A stretch of 64,000 nucleotides of DNA from Casp-alpha2 sp036337015 (GTDB lineage Bacteria > Pseudomonadota > Alphaproteobacteria > Rhodospirillales > Casp-alpha2), in assembly GCA_036337015.1 (NCBI GenBank), contig JAYZEZ010000006.1, positions 104,703 to 168,702 on the forward strand, given 5' to 3'. Position numbers and translations under genes: made by a program. Positions 34,889 to 43,369 of the stretch are shown here, piece after piece. The notes under the pieces are model-generated. The model worked only from the letters and a program-made list of their open reading frames with translations, had not been told where the DNA came from and made no database searches. Within the stretch, counting starts at the first letter, position 1. Each line of letters opens with the position of its first letter.

Positions 34889-35365
34889 ATGACTGAATTT
34901 ACCCATCTGGATGATGAAGGAAATGCGGTTATGGTAGATGTTTCCGCGAAAGAGAATACAAAGCGTTTTGCAACAGCTAAGGGGGCTGTGTTAATGGCGC
35001 CCAAGACTCTAGAGTTAATTAAAGATGGTCGTTTAAAAAAAGGTGATGTTCTTTCAGTCGCACAACTTGCCGGTATAATGGCGGCCAAAAAGACGTCTGA
35101 GTTAGTTCCCCTTTGTCATCCACTCGGACTTTCCTCAGTCCAAGTGAATCTTAACTGTGATTTAGAGACTTCATCTGTAAATATTACTGCTACCTGTAAA
35201 TTGACTGGGAAAACAGGTGTAGAAATGGAGGCCTTAACTGCGGTTACCGTTTCTGCATTAACTGTTTATGATATGTGTAAATCTGTTGATCGAAGCATGC
35301 AATTGAGTGATATTCGGTTAGTGCATAAGTCTGGTGGAAAGTCAGGCGTTTATAAGTCTGATTGA
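34889..35365 (+). CDS. moaC: Cyclic pyranopterin monophosphate synthase
   Basis: Second enzyme of molybdenum cofactor synthesis, acting after MoaA. The 158-aa protein shows MVDVSAKENTKRFA, AAKKTSELVPLCHPL, KLTGKTGVEMEALTAVTVSALTVYDMCK, and DIRLVHKSGGKSG, all core family motifs including the catalytic lysines. It lies 3 bp after trpC and just before moeA, which acts later in the same pathway. moaA is not in the window. Confidence 0.97.
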   Translation: MTEFTHLDDEGNAVMVDVSAKENTKRFATAKGAVLMAPKTLELIKDGRLKKGDVLSVAQLAGIMAAKKTSELVPLCHPLGLSSVQVNLNCDLETSSVNITATCKLTGKTGVEMEALTAVTVSALTVYDMCKSVDRSMQLSDIRLVHKSGGKSGVYKSD

Positions 35366-35378
35366 TTTAACATCGGTT

Positions 35379-36614
35379 ATGAGTAAATCAAATAAAAACT
35401 TAATTTCTGTTGCGGAAGCTATAGCAAAAGTTTCAAGCGGTGTGAAATTAGTTTCGAATGAAAACGTTGCCCTATCTGAGGGCTTAGGAAGAGTGCTAGC
35501 AACTGATGTAAAGTCTCGTTTAACCCATCCTCCAGTTGATGTTTCGGCAATGGACGGATATGCAGTTTCAGAGAAAGATCTGTTAAATATACCAGTTACT
35601 TTAAAACAAGTGGGGATTTCCGCAGCTGGTTCTGGATTTAAAGGTAATTTAGGTAGTGGTGAGACAGTGCGTATATTTACTGGGGCTCCATTACCCTCAG
35701 GTGCAGATACAATAATAATCCAAGAAGACGTCGATTCAGATAAAGATGACATAACGATAAAAAAGGGCTCTTCTAGGGGGAATTTTGTACGTTCGGCTGG
35801 CCTGGATTTTTATAAAGGAGATGTACTGCTTAAGTCAGGACGTATCATAACAGCTAGGGATCTAGGACTAGTTGCCGCTATGAATGTCCCATGGCTAGTC
35901 GTTCGAAGACGCCCACGTATTGCTTATACTGCGACTGGTGATGAGGTTGTTATGCCAGGTGACCCTTTGGGAGCTGATCAAATTATTAGTTCTAATAGTG
36001 TTGCACTTGGTGCCTATATTGAGACATTAGGCGGCGTACCAATTGATCTAGGTATAGCGCGTGATAACGAAGAGTCACTCCAAGCTGTATTTAATGGAGC
36101 AAAAGGTGTTGATTTATTAGTAACGATGGGTGGTGCATCGGTAGGTGACTACGACTTTGTGCGTAATGTACTCAATGATAATGGTATGAAGTTGAGCTTT
36201 TATAAAGTTGCCATGCGTCCAGGCAAACCTTTAATTTTTGGTCATTTGGATGGTGTTCCAGTTCTAGGTTTGCCTGGTAATCCAGTATCTGCTGGTGTGA
36301 CATCGGCGATTTTTCTAAAGGCAGCAATTTCTTCAATGCTTGGTTTAAAATACGAATCAAATTTTCCTGCAACAGCACTGCTAGGACGCGACCTGGAAGC
36401 CAATGACTTTCGCCAAGATTATCTTCGCTCTACACTCTCCAATGATAAGGATGGTAATTTAATAGTAACTCCTTTTGAACATCAAGATAGTGCGATGTTG
36501 GAACGACTAGCTAAAGCAGATTGTCTAGTTGTGCGCCCTCCCGAAGCTCCTGCTGCCGTTATAGGTGAAAGGGTGGAAATCATTCTTCTTGGAAAAAGTA
36601 TGATTGCTTTTTAA
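35379..36614 (+). CDS. moeA: Molybdopterin molybdenumtransferase
   Basis: Inserts molybdate into adenylated molybdopterin. The protein (411 aa) shows HPPVDVSAMDGYAV, IFTGAPLPSGADTIIIQED, YTATGDEVVMPGDPL, ISSNSVAL, VTMGGASVGDYDFV and MRPGKPLIFG, then LGLPGNPVSA. The frame opens with GTG at 35334, overlapping moaC, but ATG at 35379 gives the usual N-terminus; its ribosome-binding site is weak, so coupling to moaC is likely. It is 13 bp past the moaC stop. lexA follows with its own promoter. Confidence 0.95.
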   Translation: MSKSNKNLISVAEAIAKVSSGVKLVSNENVALSEGLGRVLATDVKSRLTHPPVDVSAMDGYAVSEKDLLNIPVTLKQVGISAAGSGFKGNLGSGETVRIFTGAPLPSGADTIIIQEDVDSDKDDITIKKGSSRGNFVRSAGLDFYKGDVLLKSGRIITARDLGLVAAMNVPWLVVRRRPRIAYTATGDEVVMPGDPLGADQIISSNSVALGAYIETLGGVPIDLGIARDNEESLQAVFNGAKGVDLLVTMGGASVGDYDFVRNVLNDNGMKLSFYKVAMRPGKPLIFGHLDGVPVLGLPGNPVSAGVTSAIFLKAAISSMLGLKYESNFPATALLGRDLEANDFRQDYLRSTLSNDKDGNLIVTPFEHQDSAMLERLAKADCLVVRPPEAPAAVIGERVEIILLGKSMIAF

Positions 36615-36642
36615 AAAGACGTTTTAATTTTCATATTTTCTC

Positions 36643-36671
36643 TTGACGCAAACAGTGAACTAAAATAGAAC
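36643..36671 (+). promoter_or_regulatory. lexA promoter
   Basis: TTGACG (36643-36648; 5 of 6 consensus), a 17-nt spacer and TAGAAC (36666-36671; 4 of 6) read toward lexA. The SOS box covers the spacer end and the -10. The 5-prime leader would be about 100 nt and contains an 11-codon upstream ORF. Confidence 0.6.
36657..36671 (+). promoter_or_regulatory. SOS box (LexA operator), GAAC-N7-GAAC
   Basis: GAAC (36657-36660), 7 nt, GAAC (36668-36671) is exactly the direct-repeat LexA operator known in alphaproteobacteria. A third GAAC lies at 36678-36681. The box overlaps the predicted -10, so LexA bound here would block its own transcription. Confidence 0.8.
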
Positions 36672-36743
36672 ATACGCGAACGTTTTTCTTTTGTTCTATA
36701 TTTTGTATAGTGATTTATTTTAACTACTAAACAGGCTAATACC

Positions 36744-36779
36744 ATGCTTTCTCCTCAAAATAATCTAAAAAGTTTTTAA
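36744..36779 (+). CDS. Possible 11-codon leader ORF before lexA
   Basis: ATG at 36744 starts an 11-residue peptide (MLSPQNNLKSF) whose TAA at 36777-36779 ends 2 bp before the lexA ATG. An ACAGG sits about 8 nt upstream of this ATG, whereas lexA itself has no clear ribosome-binding site. It could serve translational coupling. It may be chance; very short ORFs are common. Confidence 0.3.
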   Translation: MLSPQNNLKSF

Positions 36780-36781
36780 TA

Positions 36782-37474
36782 ATGTTAACGAATAAGCAAT
36801 ACGAACTTTTGCTTTATCTTGACGGTCAACTTAAAAAGCATGGCATTTCTCCATCTTTTGAGGAAATGAAAAAAGCTCTTGGATTGAAATCAAAATCTGG
36901 AATACATCGATTGATAACTGGGCTTGAAGAACGTAATTTTATTCGTCGCTTACCACATAGGGCACGTGCTATTGAAGTTAAACGTCTCCCTGATAACTTT
37001 GAGTTGCAGAGTAAATCAAAAAGAAGCTTTAAACCGAACGTCATTGAAGGAGATTTTAAGCTTCCTGGCGCAGTTTCCTTGCAAAATTGTGATACTGTAA
37101 ATTTGCCTTTGTACGGTCGTATAGCAGCGGGAACTCCAATTGAAGCCCTTCGCGATCATTCAAATAAAATAGATGTACCCGCTACTCTTCTTGGTAAGGG
37201 CGAACACTATGCACTAGAAGTTGATGGTGACTCAATGATTGATGCAGGTATAAATAATGGAGATACCATTATAATTCGACGGTCTGAAACTGCAGAAAAT
37301 GGATCTATTGTTGTGGCTCTTGTTAATGACACAGAGGTAACCCTAAAAAGATTGAGGCGTAAGGGTGATTCTATTGCACTAGAACCAGCTAATACTTCTT
37401 TCGAAACACGAATTTTTGGACCAGACCAAGTAAAAGTGCAAGGTAATTTGGTTGGTTTAATACGAAAGTACTAA
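36782..37474 (+). CDS. lexA: LexA repressor
   Basis: Represses SOS genes and self-cleaves when RecA is activated. The 230-aa protein has the winged-helix N-terminus (LTNKQYELLLYL, SPSFEEMKKALGLKSKSGIHRLITGLEERNFI kept in the alphaproteobacterial form), a linker, and the S24 protease domain: cleavage site A116-G117 in GRIAAGTPI, catalytic S151 in EVDGDSMID, and K189 in EVTLKRLRR. All three are intact. It has its own SOS-box promoter after moeA. No recA or other SOS gene is adjacent. Confidence 0.97.
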   Translation: MLTNKQYELLLYLDGQLKKHGISPSFEEMKKALGLKSKSGIHRLITGLEERNFIRRLPHRARAIEVKRLPDNFELQSKSKRSFKPNVIEGDFKLPGAVSLQNCDTVNLPLYGRIAAGTPIEALRDHSNKIDVPATLLGKGEHYALEVDGDSMIDAGINNGDTIIIRRSETAENGSIVVALVNDTEVTLKRLRRKGDSIALEPANTSFETRIFGPDQVKVQGNLVGLIRKY

Positions 37475-37521
37475 TTGCTCATTTAACTTTAGAAGTAAGT
37501 CAGCAATCGTAAATTACGGCA

Positions 37522-37547
37522 TTAGGAAGTTTCAAGGAACTTCCTAA
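37522..37547. terminator. Hairpin between convergent lexA and the SPOR lipoprotein gene
   Basis: TTAGGAAGTT and AACTTCCTAA form a perfect 10-bp stem around TCAAGG, 47 bp after the lexA stop and 10 bp after the stop of the opposite-strand gene. There is no strong U-tract on either side. A shared bidirectional terminator is the likeliest reading. Confidence 0.5.
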
Positions 37548-37557
37548 ACTCACTATA

Positions 37558-38451
37558 TTAATTTTTAGGCTTGATTAACAAACAATCCACCTTTCGCTTT
37601 GCAAGGGCTTTACAAAGCTCTCTGGCTTTACTCTCGTTAGAAAAAGAGCCTGCACGAAGTCGATAAAATGTACCCCCTTTAGATCCTAAATCTACTTTTT
37701 TAATCGTTATAGATAAACGGCCTAATAAGTCTAAATGCCTACTCTTTAAGCGCTCCCACTCTTCGCTAGCAAGCTTGGATGAACGAGTAGCAGAAAGTTG
37801 CACCTGGAATTCTTGTCCCCGGGTTTCTACAGTGCTTTTAATTGGCAATGTTTCAGAAATAATTTTTGATTCTTTTTGTTCCGATTTGGTGTCTTTTTTA
37901 GGATTCGTATTACTTACAATAATTTGTCCAATAGATAATAATTTCTGTTTTAAGAACAACTTTTTAAAGCTAAGAGAATCATCATCTTTGAAGTTAAAAT
38001 TTCCTATCTGTAGGGGCACCAAGTGAATTTCAGCCCATTTTAATTTTCCGACCCGAATGGCTTCTATGCAAAAAAGATCTATGGTTTTTCCATTATAGAT
38101 GATTTTATCAATTCTGACTTTTTCAAGAAAATCATCAGCTTTGAAAGTCCAAATGTTATTTGTACTATTATAAATCTTCATAATGTACGGGTTTTTAATA
38201 TTTAACTTTATTTTTTTAGGACTTATCCCAGATTTCCTTTTAAAAATCTGGATACGGTTTGCTTTTTTCCAATTTAGCTCCTGTAGATTTGGTTGCATTG
38301 ATGTATTGCAACTATTGTTATCAGCTTTTTTAGGTCCTTCTCCAAAATTATATGCTAGAGACGGTATGGAATTCCAATCAGGTATTATAGGCGTATCACA
38401 AGAGCTAATTATGAATAGTGACACTAGGAAGAATATTCGTTTTGTTATCAT
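37558..38451 (-). CDS. Lipoprotein with degenerate cupredoxin-like domain and C-terminal SPOR domain
   Basis: A 297-aa protein of unknown role. The N-terminus is a lipoprotein signal (MITKRIFFLVSLFIISSC with D at +2, which in E. coli keeps lipoproteins at the inner membrane). Residues about 55-150 follow a cupredoxin-like pattern: FKRKSGISPKKIKLNIKNP, YIMKIYNSTNNIWTFKADDF, then WAEIHLVPLQIGNFNF. The usual copper-ligand His after the Asn-turn is a Trp (NNIWTF), and the C-terminal Cys/His/Met ligands are not seen, so copper binding is doubtful. Residues about 213-297 are a SPOR domain (EFQVQLSATRSSKLASEEW, TFYRLRAGSFSNESKARELC), which binds denuded peptidoglycan at division sites. A promoter lies upstream. 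The cupredoxin reading is by eye. Confidence 0.65.
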   Translation of the reverse strand: MITKRIFFLVSLFIISSCDTPIIPDWNSIPSLAYNFGEGPKKADNNSCNTSMQPNLQELNWKKANRIQIFKRKSGISPKKIKLNIKNPYIMKIYNSTNNIWTFKADDFLEKVRIDKIIYNGKTIDLFCIEAIRVGKLKWAEIHLVPLQIGNFNFKDDDSLSFKKLFLKQKLLSIGQIIVSNTNPKKDTKSEQKESKIISETLPIKSTVETRGQEFQVQLSATRSSKLASEEWERLKSRHLDLLGRLSITIKKVDLGSKGGTFYRLRAGSFSNESKARELCKALAKRKVDCLLIKPKN

Positions 38452-38489
38452 TTAATACCCTCAGTACACATAGAAATGCTACAATTAGT

Positions 38490-38519
38490 ATGATAATCCT
38501 TTTCCACTTATAGTATCAA
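38490..38519 (-). promoter_or_regulatory. Candidate promoter of the SPOR lipoprotein gene
   Basis: On the minus strand, TTGATA (38514-38519; 5 of 6), an 18-nt spacer and TATCAT (38490-38495; 5 of 6) give a leader of about 30 nt before the ATG at 38451. This is one of the best sigma-70-type matches in the window. Confidence 0.55.
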
Positions 38520-38540
38520 TTTCAAAAACTGCGATTAGTT

Positions 38541-39959
38541 ATGAATGTTATTACTCGTTTTGCACCTTCACCCACTGGTTTCTTGCACATAGGTGGTGCG
38601 CGTACAGCACTTTATAACTGGCTTTTTGCCAAACACCATGCTGAATATGGTGCCGGCGGACGTTTTTTATTGCGTATAGAAGATACAGATCGCAAACGTT
38701 CTACAAAAGAAGCCGTTACTGCTATTTTTGATGGCTTAAATTGGTTGGGTCTGGACTGGTGTGATGAGGTTGTTTCTCAGTTCTCTAATTCCAACCGTCA
38801 TATAGAAATAGCCGAACGCTTACTTTCTGAAGGAAAAGCGTATAAATGTTATTGCTCTCCGGAAGAGCTTGAAAAAATGAGAAATAAGGCTCGTCAAGAA
38901 GGTCGTTCATTACTTTATGATGGACGTTGGCGCAATCGTGATCCAAGTGATGCTCCTAAAGGTGTTGCTCCAGTTATACGCATGAAAGCAACAAAGGATG
39001 GAGAGACAATCATACATGATCTGGTTCAAGGAGACGTTAAAGTAGCTAATAATCAACTTGACGATATGATACTTTTGCGCGCTGATGGGACTCCAACATA
39101 CATGCTAGCTGTGGTTGTAGACGATCATGATATGGGCATTAGTCATGTTATTCGAGGCGATGATCATTTGACCAATGCTTTTCGACAATCTCAAATTTAT
39201 AGTTTATTGGAATGGGATCCCCCGGAATTTGCTCATATTCCTTTAATACATGGAGAAGACGGTACTAAAATGTCAAAAAGACATGGTGCAATTGGTGTTG
39301 AAGCATATCGTGAAATGGGATTTACACCTGATGCGCTTTGTAATTATTTACTAAGACTTGGATGGAGCCATGGAAATGATGAAATTATAAATCGAAAACA
39401 CGCCATTGAATGGTTTAATCTAGAAAATATTGGTCGAGGCGCTTCTCGATTTGATATTGATAAATTAACAAGTTTAAACGGTCACTATATACGTCAGACA
39501 AAAGATGAGGAGCTAATAGATCTGATAATGCCTTCTTTGGAAAGCTATTATGGTGATAAATTATCAAAAGACTGTAGAAATCGTCTTAAACTGGGAATTT
39601 CTGGACTTAAACAGCGTGCAAAAACTGTAACTGAATTAATCAAGAATGCAGAGATTTACGCAAGGCTAAGACCTTTTAAACTTGATCAAGAAGCAAAAAG
39701 AATGATTGTGGGTGATGGCAAGCAACACCTTGTTAATATAAGACAGTTAATTGTTGGATTAGAAGAATGGGATGCTCAAAATCTTCAAGAAATTATAAGA
39801 ACATATTCAGAAAATTGTGGGTCAAAACTGGGTATAGTTGTTCAACCACTTCGAGCAGCTTTGAGCGGTCGTAATATTTCACCAAGTTTGTTTGAAGTTA
39901 TGGAGATTATTGGACGTGATGAAACCCTTGCTAGAATTGATGATATTATAAAAAAATGA
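38541..39959 (+). CDS. gltX: Glutamyl-tRNA synthetase
   Basis: Charges tRNA-Glu (and, in many alphaproteobacteria, tRNA-Gln for later amidation). The 472-aa class I enzyme has the HIGH region TRFAPSPTGFLHIGGARTAL, LRIEDTDRKRST, the tRNA-binding region YKCYCSPEELEKMR, IRGDDHLTNAFRQ, and KMSKS as GTKMSKRHG. It is divergent from the SPOR gene and followed 99 bp later by gltA. Full length. Whether it is discriminating cannot be decided from the sequence alone. Confidence 0.97.
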   Translation: MNVITRFAPSPTGFLHIGGARTALYNWLFAKHHAEYGAGGRFLLRIEDTDRKRSTKEAVTAIFDGLNWLGLDWCDEVVSQFSNSNRHIEIAERLLSEGKAYKCYCSPEELEKMRNKARQEGRSLLYDGRWRNRDPSDAPKGVAPVIRMKATKDGETIIHDLVQGDVKVANNQLDDMILLRADGTPTYMLAVVVDDHDMGISHVIRGDDHLTNAFRQSQIYSLLEWDPPEFAHIPLIHGEDGTKMSKRHGAIGVEAYREMGFTPDALCNYLLRLGWSHGNDEIINRKHAIEWFNLENIGRGASRFDIDKLTSLNGHYIRQTKDEELIDLIMPSLESYYGDKLSKDCRNRLKLGISGLKQRAKTVTELIKNAEIYARLRPFKLDQEAKRMIVGDGKQHLVNIRQLIVGLEEWDAQNLQEIIRTYSENCGSKLGIVVQPLRAALSGRNISPSLFEVMEIIGRDETLARIDDIIKK

Positions 39960-40058
39960 TAGAAAGGTTTTTTTAAGTAACTTGTATAAGTAAAAAAGAG
40001 CTATCACTTATAATCCTAAAAAAACTAGGGTGAATCTTAACAAGAGGTATTATTAACT

Positions 40059-41378
40059 ATGAGTGCTAAAGAAAGGAAAAATATTCAAGATTCATTTTCT
40101 CTAGTTAATGATCGATCAGGACAATCATTTAAACTTCCAGTAATTAAAGGTGTTCTAGGGCCTGATGTAATAGATGTGCGGGACCTTTATGCTAAAACTG
40201 GATGTTTCACTTTTGATCCAGGATTTACTTCAACTGGAAGTTGTGAATCTAAGATTACCTATATTGATGGTGAAAAAGGTATTTTGCAGTATCGTGGTTA
40301 TCCTATAGATGTGCTTGCTGAAAAGTCAGATTTTGCGGAAGTAAGTTATTTATTAATTTATGGAGAACTTCCAACATCACAACAAAAAGAAAAATTTGAA
40401 AGTAGTATCACTTATCACACGATGCTGCATGAACAGTTAAACTATTTAATTCGTGGTTTTAGACGAGATTCGCATCCTATGGCAATGATGTGTGGAATTG
40501 TGGGGGCACTTTCCGCATTTTATCATGATAGTATAGATATAAAAGATCCAAAACATCGAATGGTAGCTTCATATCGTCTAGTAGCAAAAATGCCGACTAT
40601 TGCTGCCGCCTCTTACAAGTATACTATTGGAAAACCATTCATGTATCCCAGAAATGATCTAAATTACTCTGAAAACTTTTTGTACATGATGTTTGGTAAC
40701 CCTTGTGAAGATTATCTGATTAGCGGGACCTTATCTAAAGCGCTTGATAAGATATTAATCCTACATGCCGATCATGAACAAAATGCCTCTACTTCAACCG
40801 TCCGTTTGGCAGGATCTAGCGGAGCAAACCCATTTGCTTGCGTTGCAGCCGGCATTGCATCTTTGTGGGGCCCAGCTCATGGGGGTGCTAACGAGGCAGT
40901 ATTGGAAATGCTTACTGAGATTGAAGATGTTAAAAATATTCCTAAATTTATCAAACGAGCTAAAGATAAGGATGATCCTTTTAGGCTTATGGGATTTGGG
41001 CATCGAGTTTACAAGAATTTTGATCCTCGGGCTAAAGTTTTAGAAAAAACAGCTCATGAGGTTCTTGATGAACTTGGAATTAATGATGAACCGCTATTAG
41101 ACATTGCGGTGGAATTAGAACGAATAGCACTAGAAGACGATTATTTTATTTCTAAAAAATTATATCCTAATGTAGACTTTTATTCCGGTATCATACTTAA
41201 GGCTATGGGGATCCCAACAAATATGTTTACTGTTCTTTTTTCCGTTGCTCGTACGGTTGGATGGGTAGCTCAATGGAATGAAATGATTGAGGATCCCATG
41301 CAAAAAATTGGCCGTCCAAGGCAATTGTTTATGGGCTTTGAAGAACGCCAATATCTACCTTTGCACGAACGTAAATGA
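40059..41378 (+). CDS. gltA: Citrate synthase (type II)
   Basis: Condenses acetyl-CoA with oxaloacetate at TCA cycle entry. The 439-aa protein shows STGSCESKITYIDGEKG, ILQYRGYPIDVLAE, ILHADHEQNASTSTVR with the first catalytic His, LWGPAHGGANEAVL, MGFGHRVYKNFDPRA with the second His, and PNVDFYSGII with the catalytic Asp. AGAGG lies about 9 nt upstream of the ATG. gltX-gltA adjacency is common in this class. Length and N-terminal beta region fit the hexameric, NADH-sensitive type II form. Confidence 0.97.
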   Translation: MSAKERKNIQDSFSLVNDRSGQSFKLPVIKGVLGPDVIDVRDLYAKTGCFTFDPGFTSTGSCESKITYIDGEKGILQYRGYPIDVLAEKSDFAEVSYLLIYGELPTSQQKEKFESSITYHTMLHEQLNYLIRGFRRDSHPMAMMCGIVGALSAFYHDSIDIKDPKHRMVASYRLVAKMPTIAAASYKYTIGKPFMYPRNDLNYSENFLYMMFGNPCEDYLISGTLSKALDKILILHADHEQNASTSTVRLAGSSGANPFACVAAGIASLWGPAHGGANEAVLEMLTEIEDVKNIPKFIKRAKDKDDPFRLMGFGHRVYKNFDPRAKVLEKTAHEVLDELGINDEPLLDIAVELERIALEDDYFISKKLYPNVDFYSGIILKAMGIPTNMFTVLFSVARTVGWVAQWNEMIEDPMQKIGRPRQLFMGFEERQYLPLHERK

Positions 41379-41398
41379 ATTTTTAATTTAAATTCCGT

Positions 41399-43369
41399 TT
41401 ATTTATTTATAATATTTACAATTGTATCAGCCGCTAGTTCAGCCGACTTATATTCCCCTACCCTTAGCTCCTTTAACGCTTTCTCGTATGCAATAATTTG
41501 TTTATTTCGTAGTTCTCGATCTTTAAGTAGAATCCCCATACTCTTTGCTAAAGAAATAGCATTACAGTCATTTTGTATGAATTCCGGGATCTCTTCAGAA
41601 TTTAGTATAATGTTAACTAAGTGAACAAAACGTACTTTTACAAGCCAGCGTGCAAAAAACCATGTAAGGGGATTCAATTTATATGCGATTATTGCTGGTG
41701 TACGTGATAGTGCAAGCTCTAAAGCAACGGTGCCCGATGCTGCTAACGCTATATTAGCTGCCGAGAAAGCATTAAACTTCTCATTTTCATTATCTACTAC
41801 CAGGACTGATTGCTTCCATTTCCTACTTAAATTCCTAACCTGATCAGCTAGTACGGGTAGAGTGGGTACAATGATATGGAGGTTTGGTATTTCACTTTTT
41901 AAAAGGTGAATTGCTTCTCCAAAAATTTTCTCATGGCGTAAAATTTCGCCATTACGACTTCCTAGCAAAACAACAATGACAATATCTGTCATGGGTATGG
42001 AATGACGTTTTCGGAATGCCTCTCCGTTACCAAAAGAAGCATTGCTCTCAATAACAGAATGGCCGACAAAAGTAGTTGGTAATCCTTCGGCTTCAAATAA
42101 AGGCGGTTCAAATGGTAGTAAGCTTAATAAGTGGTCAAAAGTTTCAGCGGTCTTTGCAGCTCGTTTTGGTCTCCAGGCCCATACTGATGGTGCGACGTAA
42201 TGAATTAATTTAATTCCCTTGTTTTTTAATCTTTTGGCCACACGAAAATTAAAACCAGGTGAATCTATCGTAATAACTGCTTTTGGTTTTAAGTGAATAA
42301 TTTGATCTGTAGTTTTTTTTATGTGTCTAGTCATTAATGGAATGCGTGGAAGTATTTCAAATAATCCCATAATGGATAGATCTGTCATTGGGATAAGACT
42401 TTTAAGACCTTGTTTCTGCATCGTATCCCCACCAATCCCTGCAAATGAAATGTTATTTTTGGTTTTAACTTTTAGTGATTTCATAAGCCTTCCTCCAAGA
42501 ATGTCACCGGAAGGTTCACCTGCAATAAGAAAAATTAGCGGTGCGATTGGAGGTGCCTTTACACCCTTTATGAACAATCCATGAGTATTAGCAGCTTGGG
42601 TAATTGTTTTGGAATCGAGAACTAATGTGTTTTTTGCTTCGATCGCAATCCCTTTTAAACCAGCTTGAGCAATCGCTTCAATGGTTTTCAGTCCAATGGT
42701 TGGCAGGTCAGCACGACGTTCTTGATCAGGTTTCTTTACTTTTACCAAAACCCCATCAGAGTTTTTCAGTCGGAGAGTTCTAGCCTTCTTTAACATGGCA
42801 TCAGTGCCAAGAGTATCTTCGCTCAAAATAACTTTACCCAACCGGGTTATAACCGATTGACCTATATCACGTCTTCCAAGCTCTTTTGCTTCATGTATGC
42901 CTTTTATTATATTATTTTCGTCTTCGAGAGTTGGATGAACATTTCCATATACGCCTTCTTTTGCTAGTAGGTTAGGTAACAGTTCGTCTATACCTACAAT
43001 AGTGAAGCCTTCAATACTTTCTATTGTACCTATTAAAGCTCTCAATAAACCATCATCCCCAAGCTTATGGGCTCTTGTGTTTTTGAGGAATTGAATTGTC
43101 CAAAGATCTGGAAAAAGCATTGCTAATGAAGGTCTATTAATACTTCCTGCTAGAACTAATTCTTTGACTCCAGCATTTCTTAATGTGCGTATGGTATTTC
43201 CAGCAGCACCTAGTCGTACCCAAGTATGAGGAATGTCTTTAAAAGAATTTTTTGTAGCCTGTCCTTTGAATGCTATGACATGAAACTCTCGTTTAATGCT
43301 GAGGCAATATTGGACAATTAATTCCGGTAAAGAACCACCGCCTGCTAGAATTCCGAGTTTAGGCAGCAT
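41399..43369 (-). CDS. lpxI-lpxB: Fusion of LpxI (UDP-2,3-diacylglucosamine pyrophosphatase) and LpxB (lipid-A-disaccharide synthase)
   Basis: One 656-aa reading frame joins two consecutive lipid A enzymes. Residues 1-270 are LpxI: LGILAGGGSLPELIVQY, VIAFKGQA, LAGSINRPSLAMLFPD, and D221 in RRADLPTIG, matching the catalytic Asp region of Caulobacter LpxI. After a linker of about 10 residues, residues 278-656 are LpxB: IAGEPSGDILGGRLM (284-289 GEPSGD), FAGIGGD, MGLFEILPRIP, ITIDSPGFNFRVAK, YVAPSVWAWRP, LPFEPP, FVGHSVIE and LLGSRNGEI, then ASGTVALELAL. No stop or frameshift separates them. LpxI hydrolyses UDP-diacyl-GlcN to lipid X; LpxB joins lipid X to the same UDP sugar, so fusion could channel the product. 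It overlaps lpxA by 11 bp. Confidence 0.93.
   Translation of the reverse strand: MLPKLGILAGGGSLPELIVQYCLSIKREFHVIAFKGQATKNSFKDIPHTWVRLGAAGNTIRTLRNAGVKELVLAGSINRPSLAMLFPDLWTIQFLKNTRAHKLGDDGLLRALIGTIESIEGFTIVGIDELLPNLLAKEGVYGNVHPTLEDENNIIKGIHEAKELGRRDIGQSVITRLGKVILSEDTLGTDAMLKKARTLRLKNSDGVLVKVKKPDQERRADLPTIGLKTIEAIAQAGLKGIAIEAKNTLVLDSKTITQAANTHGLFIKGVKAPPIAPLIFLIAGEPSGDILGGRLMKSLKVKTKNNISFAGIGGDTMQKQGLKSLIPMTDLSIMGLFEILPRIPLMTRHIKKTTDQIIHLKPKAVITIDSPGFNFRVAKRLKNKGIKLIHYVAPSVWAWRPKRAAKTAETFDHLLSLLPFEPPLFEAEGLPTTFVGHSVIESNASFGNGEAFRKRHSIPMTDIVIVVLLGSRNGEILRHEKIFGEAIHLLKSEIPNLHIIVPTLPVLADQVRNLSRKWKQSVLVVDNENEKFNAFSAANIALAASGTVALELALSRTPAIIAYKLNPLTWFFARWLVKVRFVHLVNIILNSEEIPEFIQNDCNAISLAKSMGILLKDRELRNKQIIAYEKALKELRVGEYKSAELAADTIVNIINK

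Noticed and set aside
39960..40058. Strong promoter for gltA
   Set aside because: A TATAAT is present before gltA, but no -35 lies at 16-18 nt (the nearest TTGTAT gives 21 nt), so no promoter is called.
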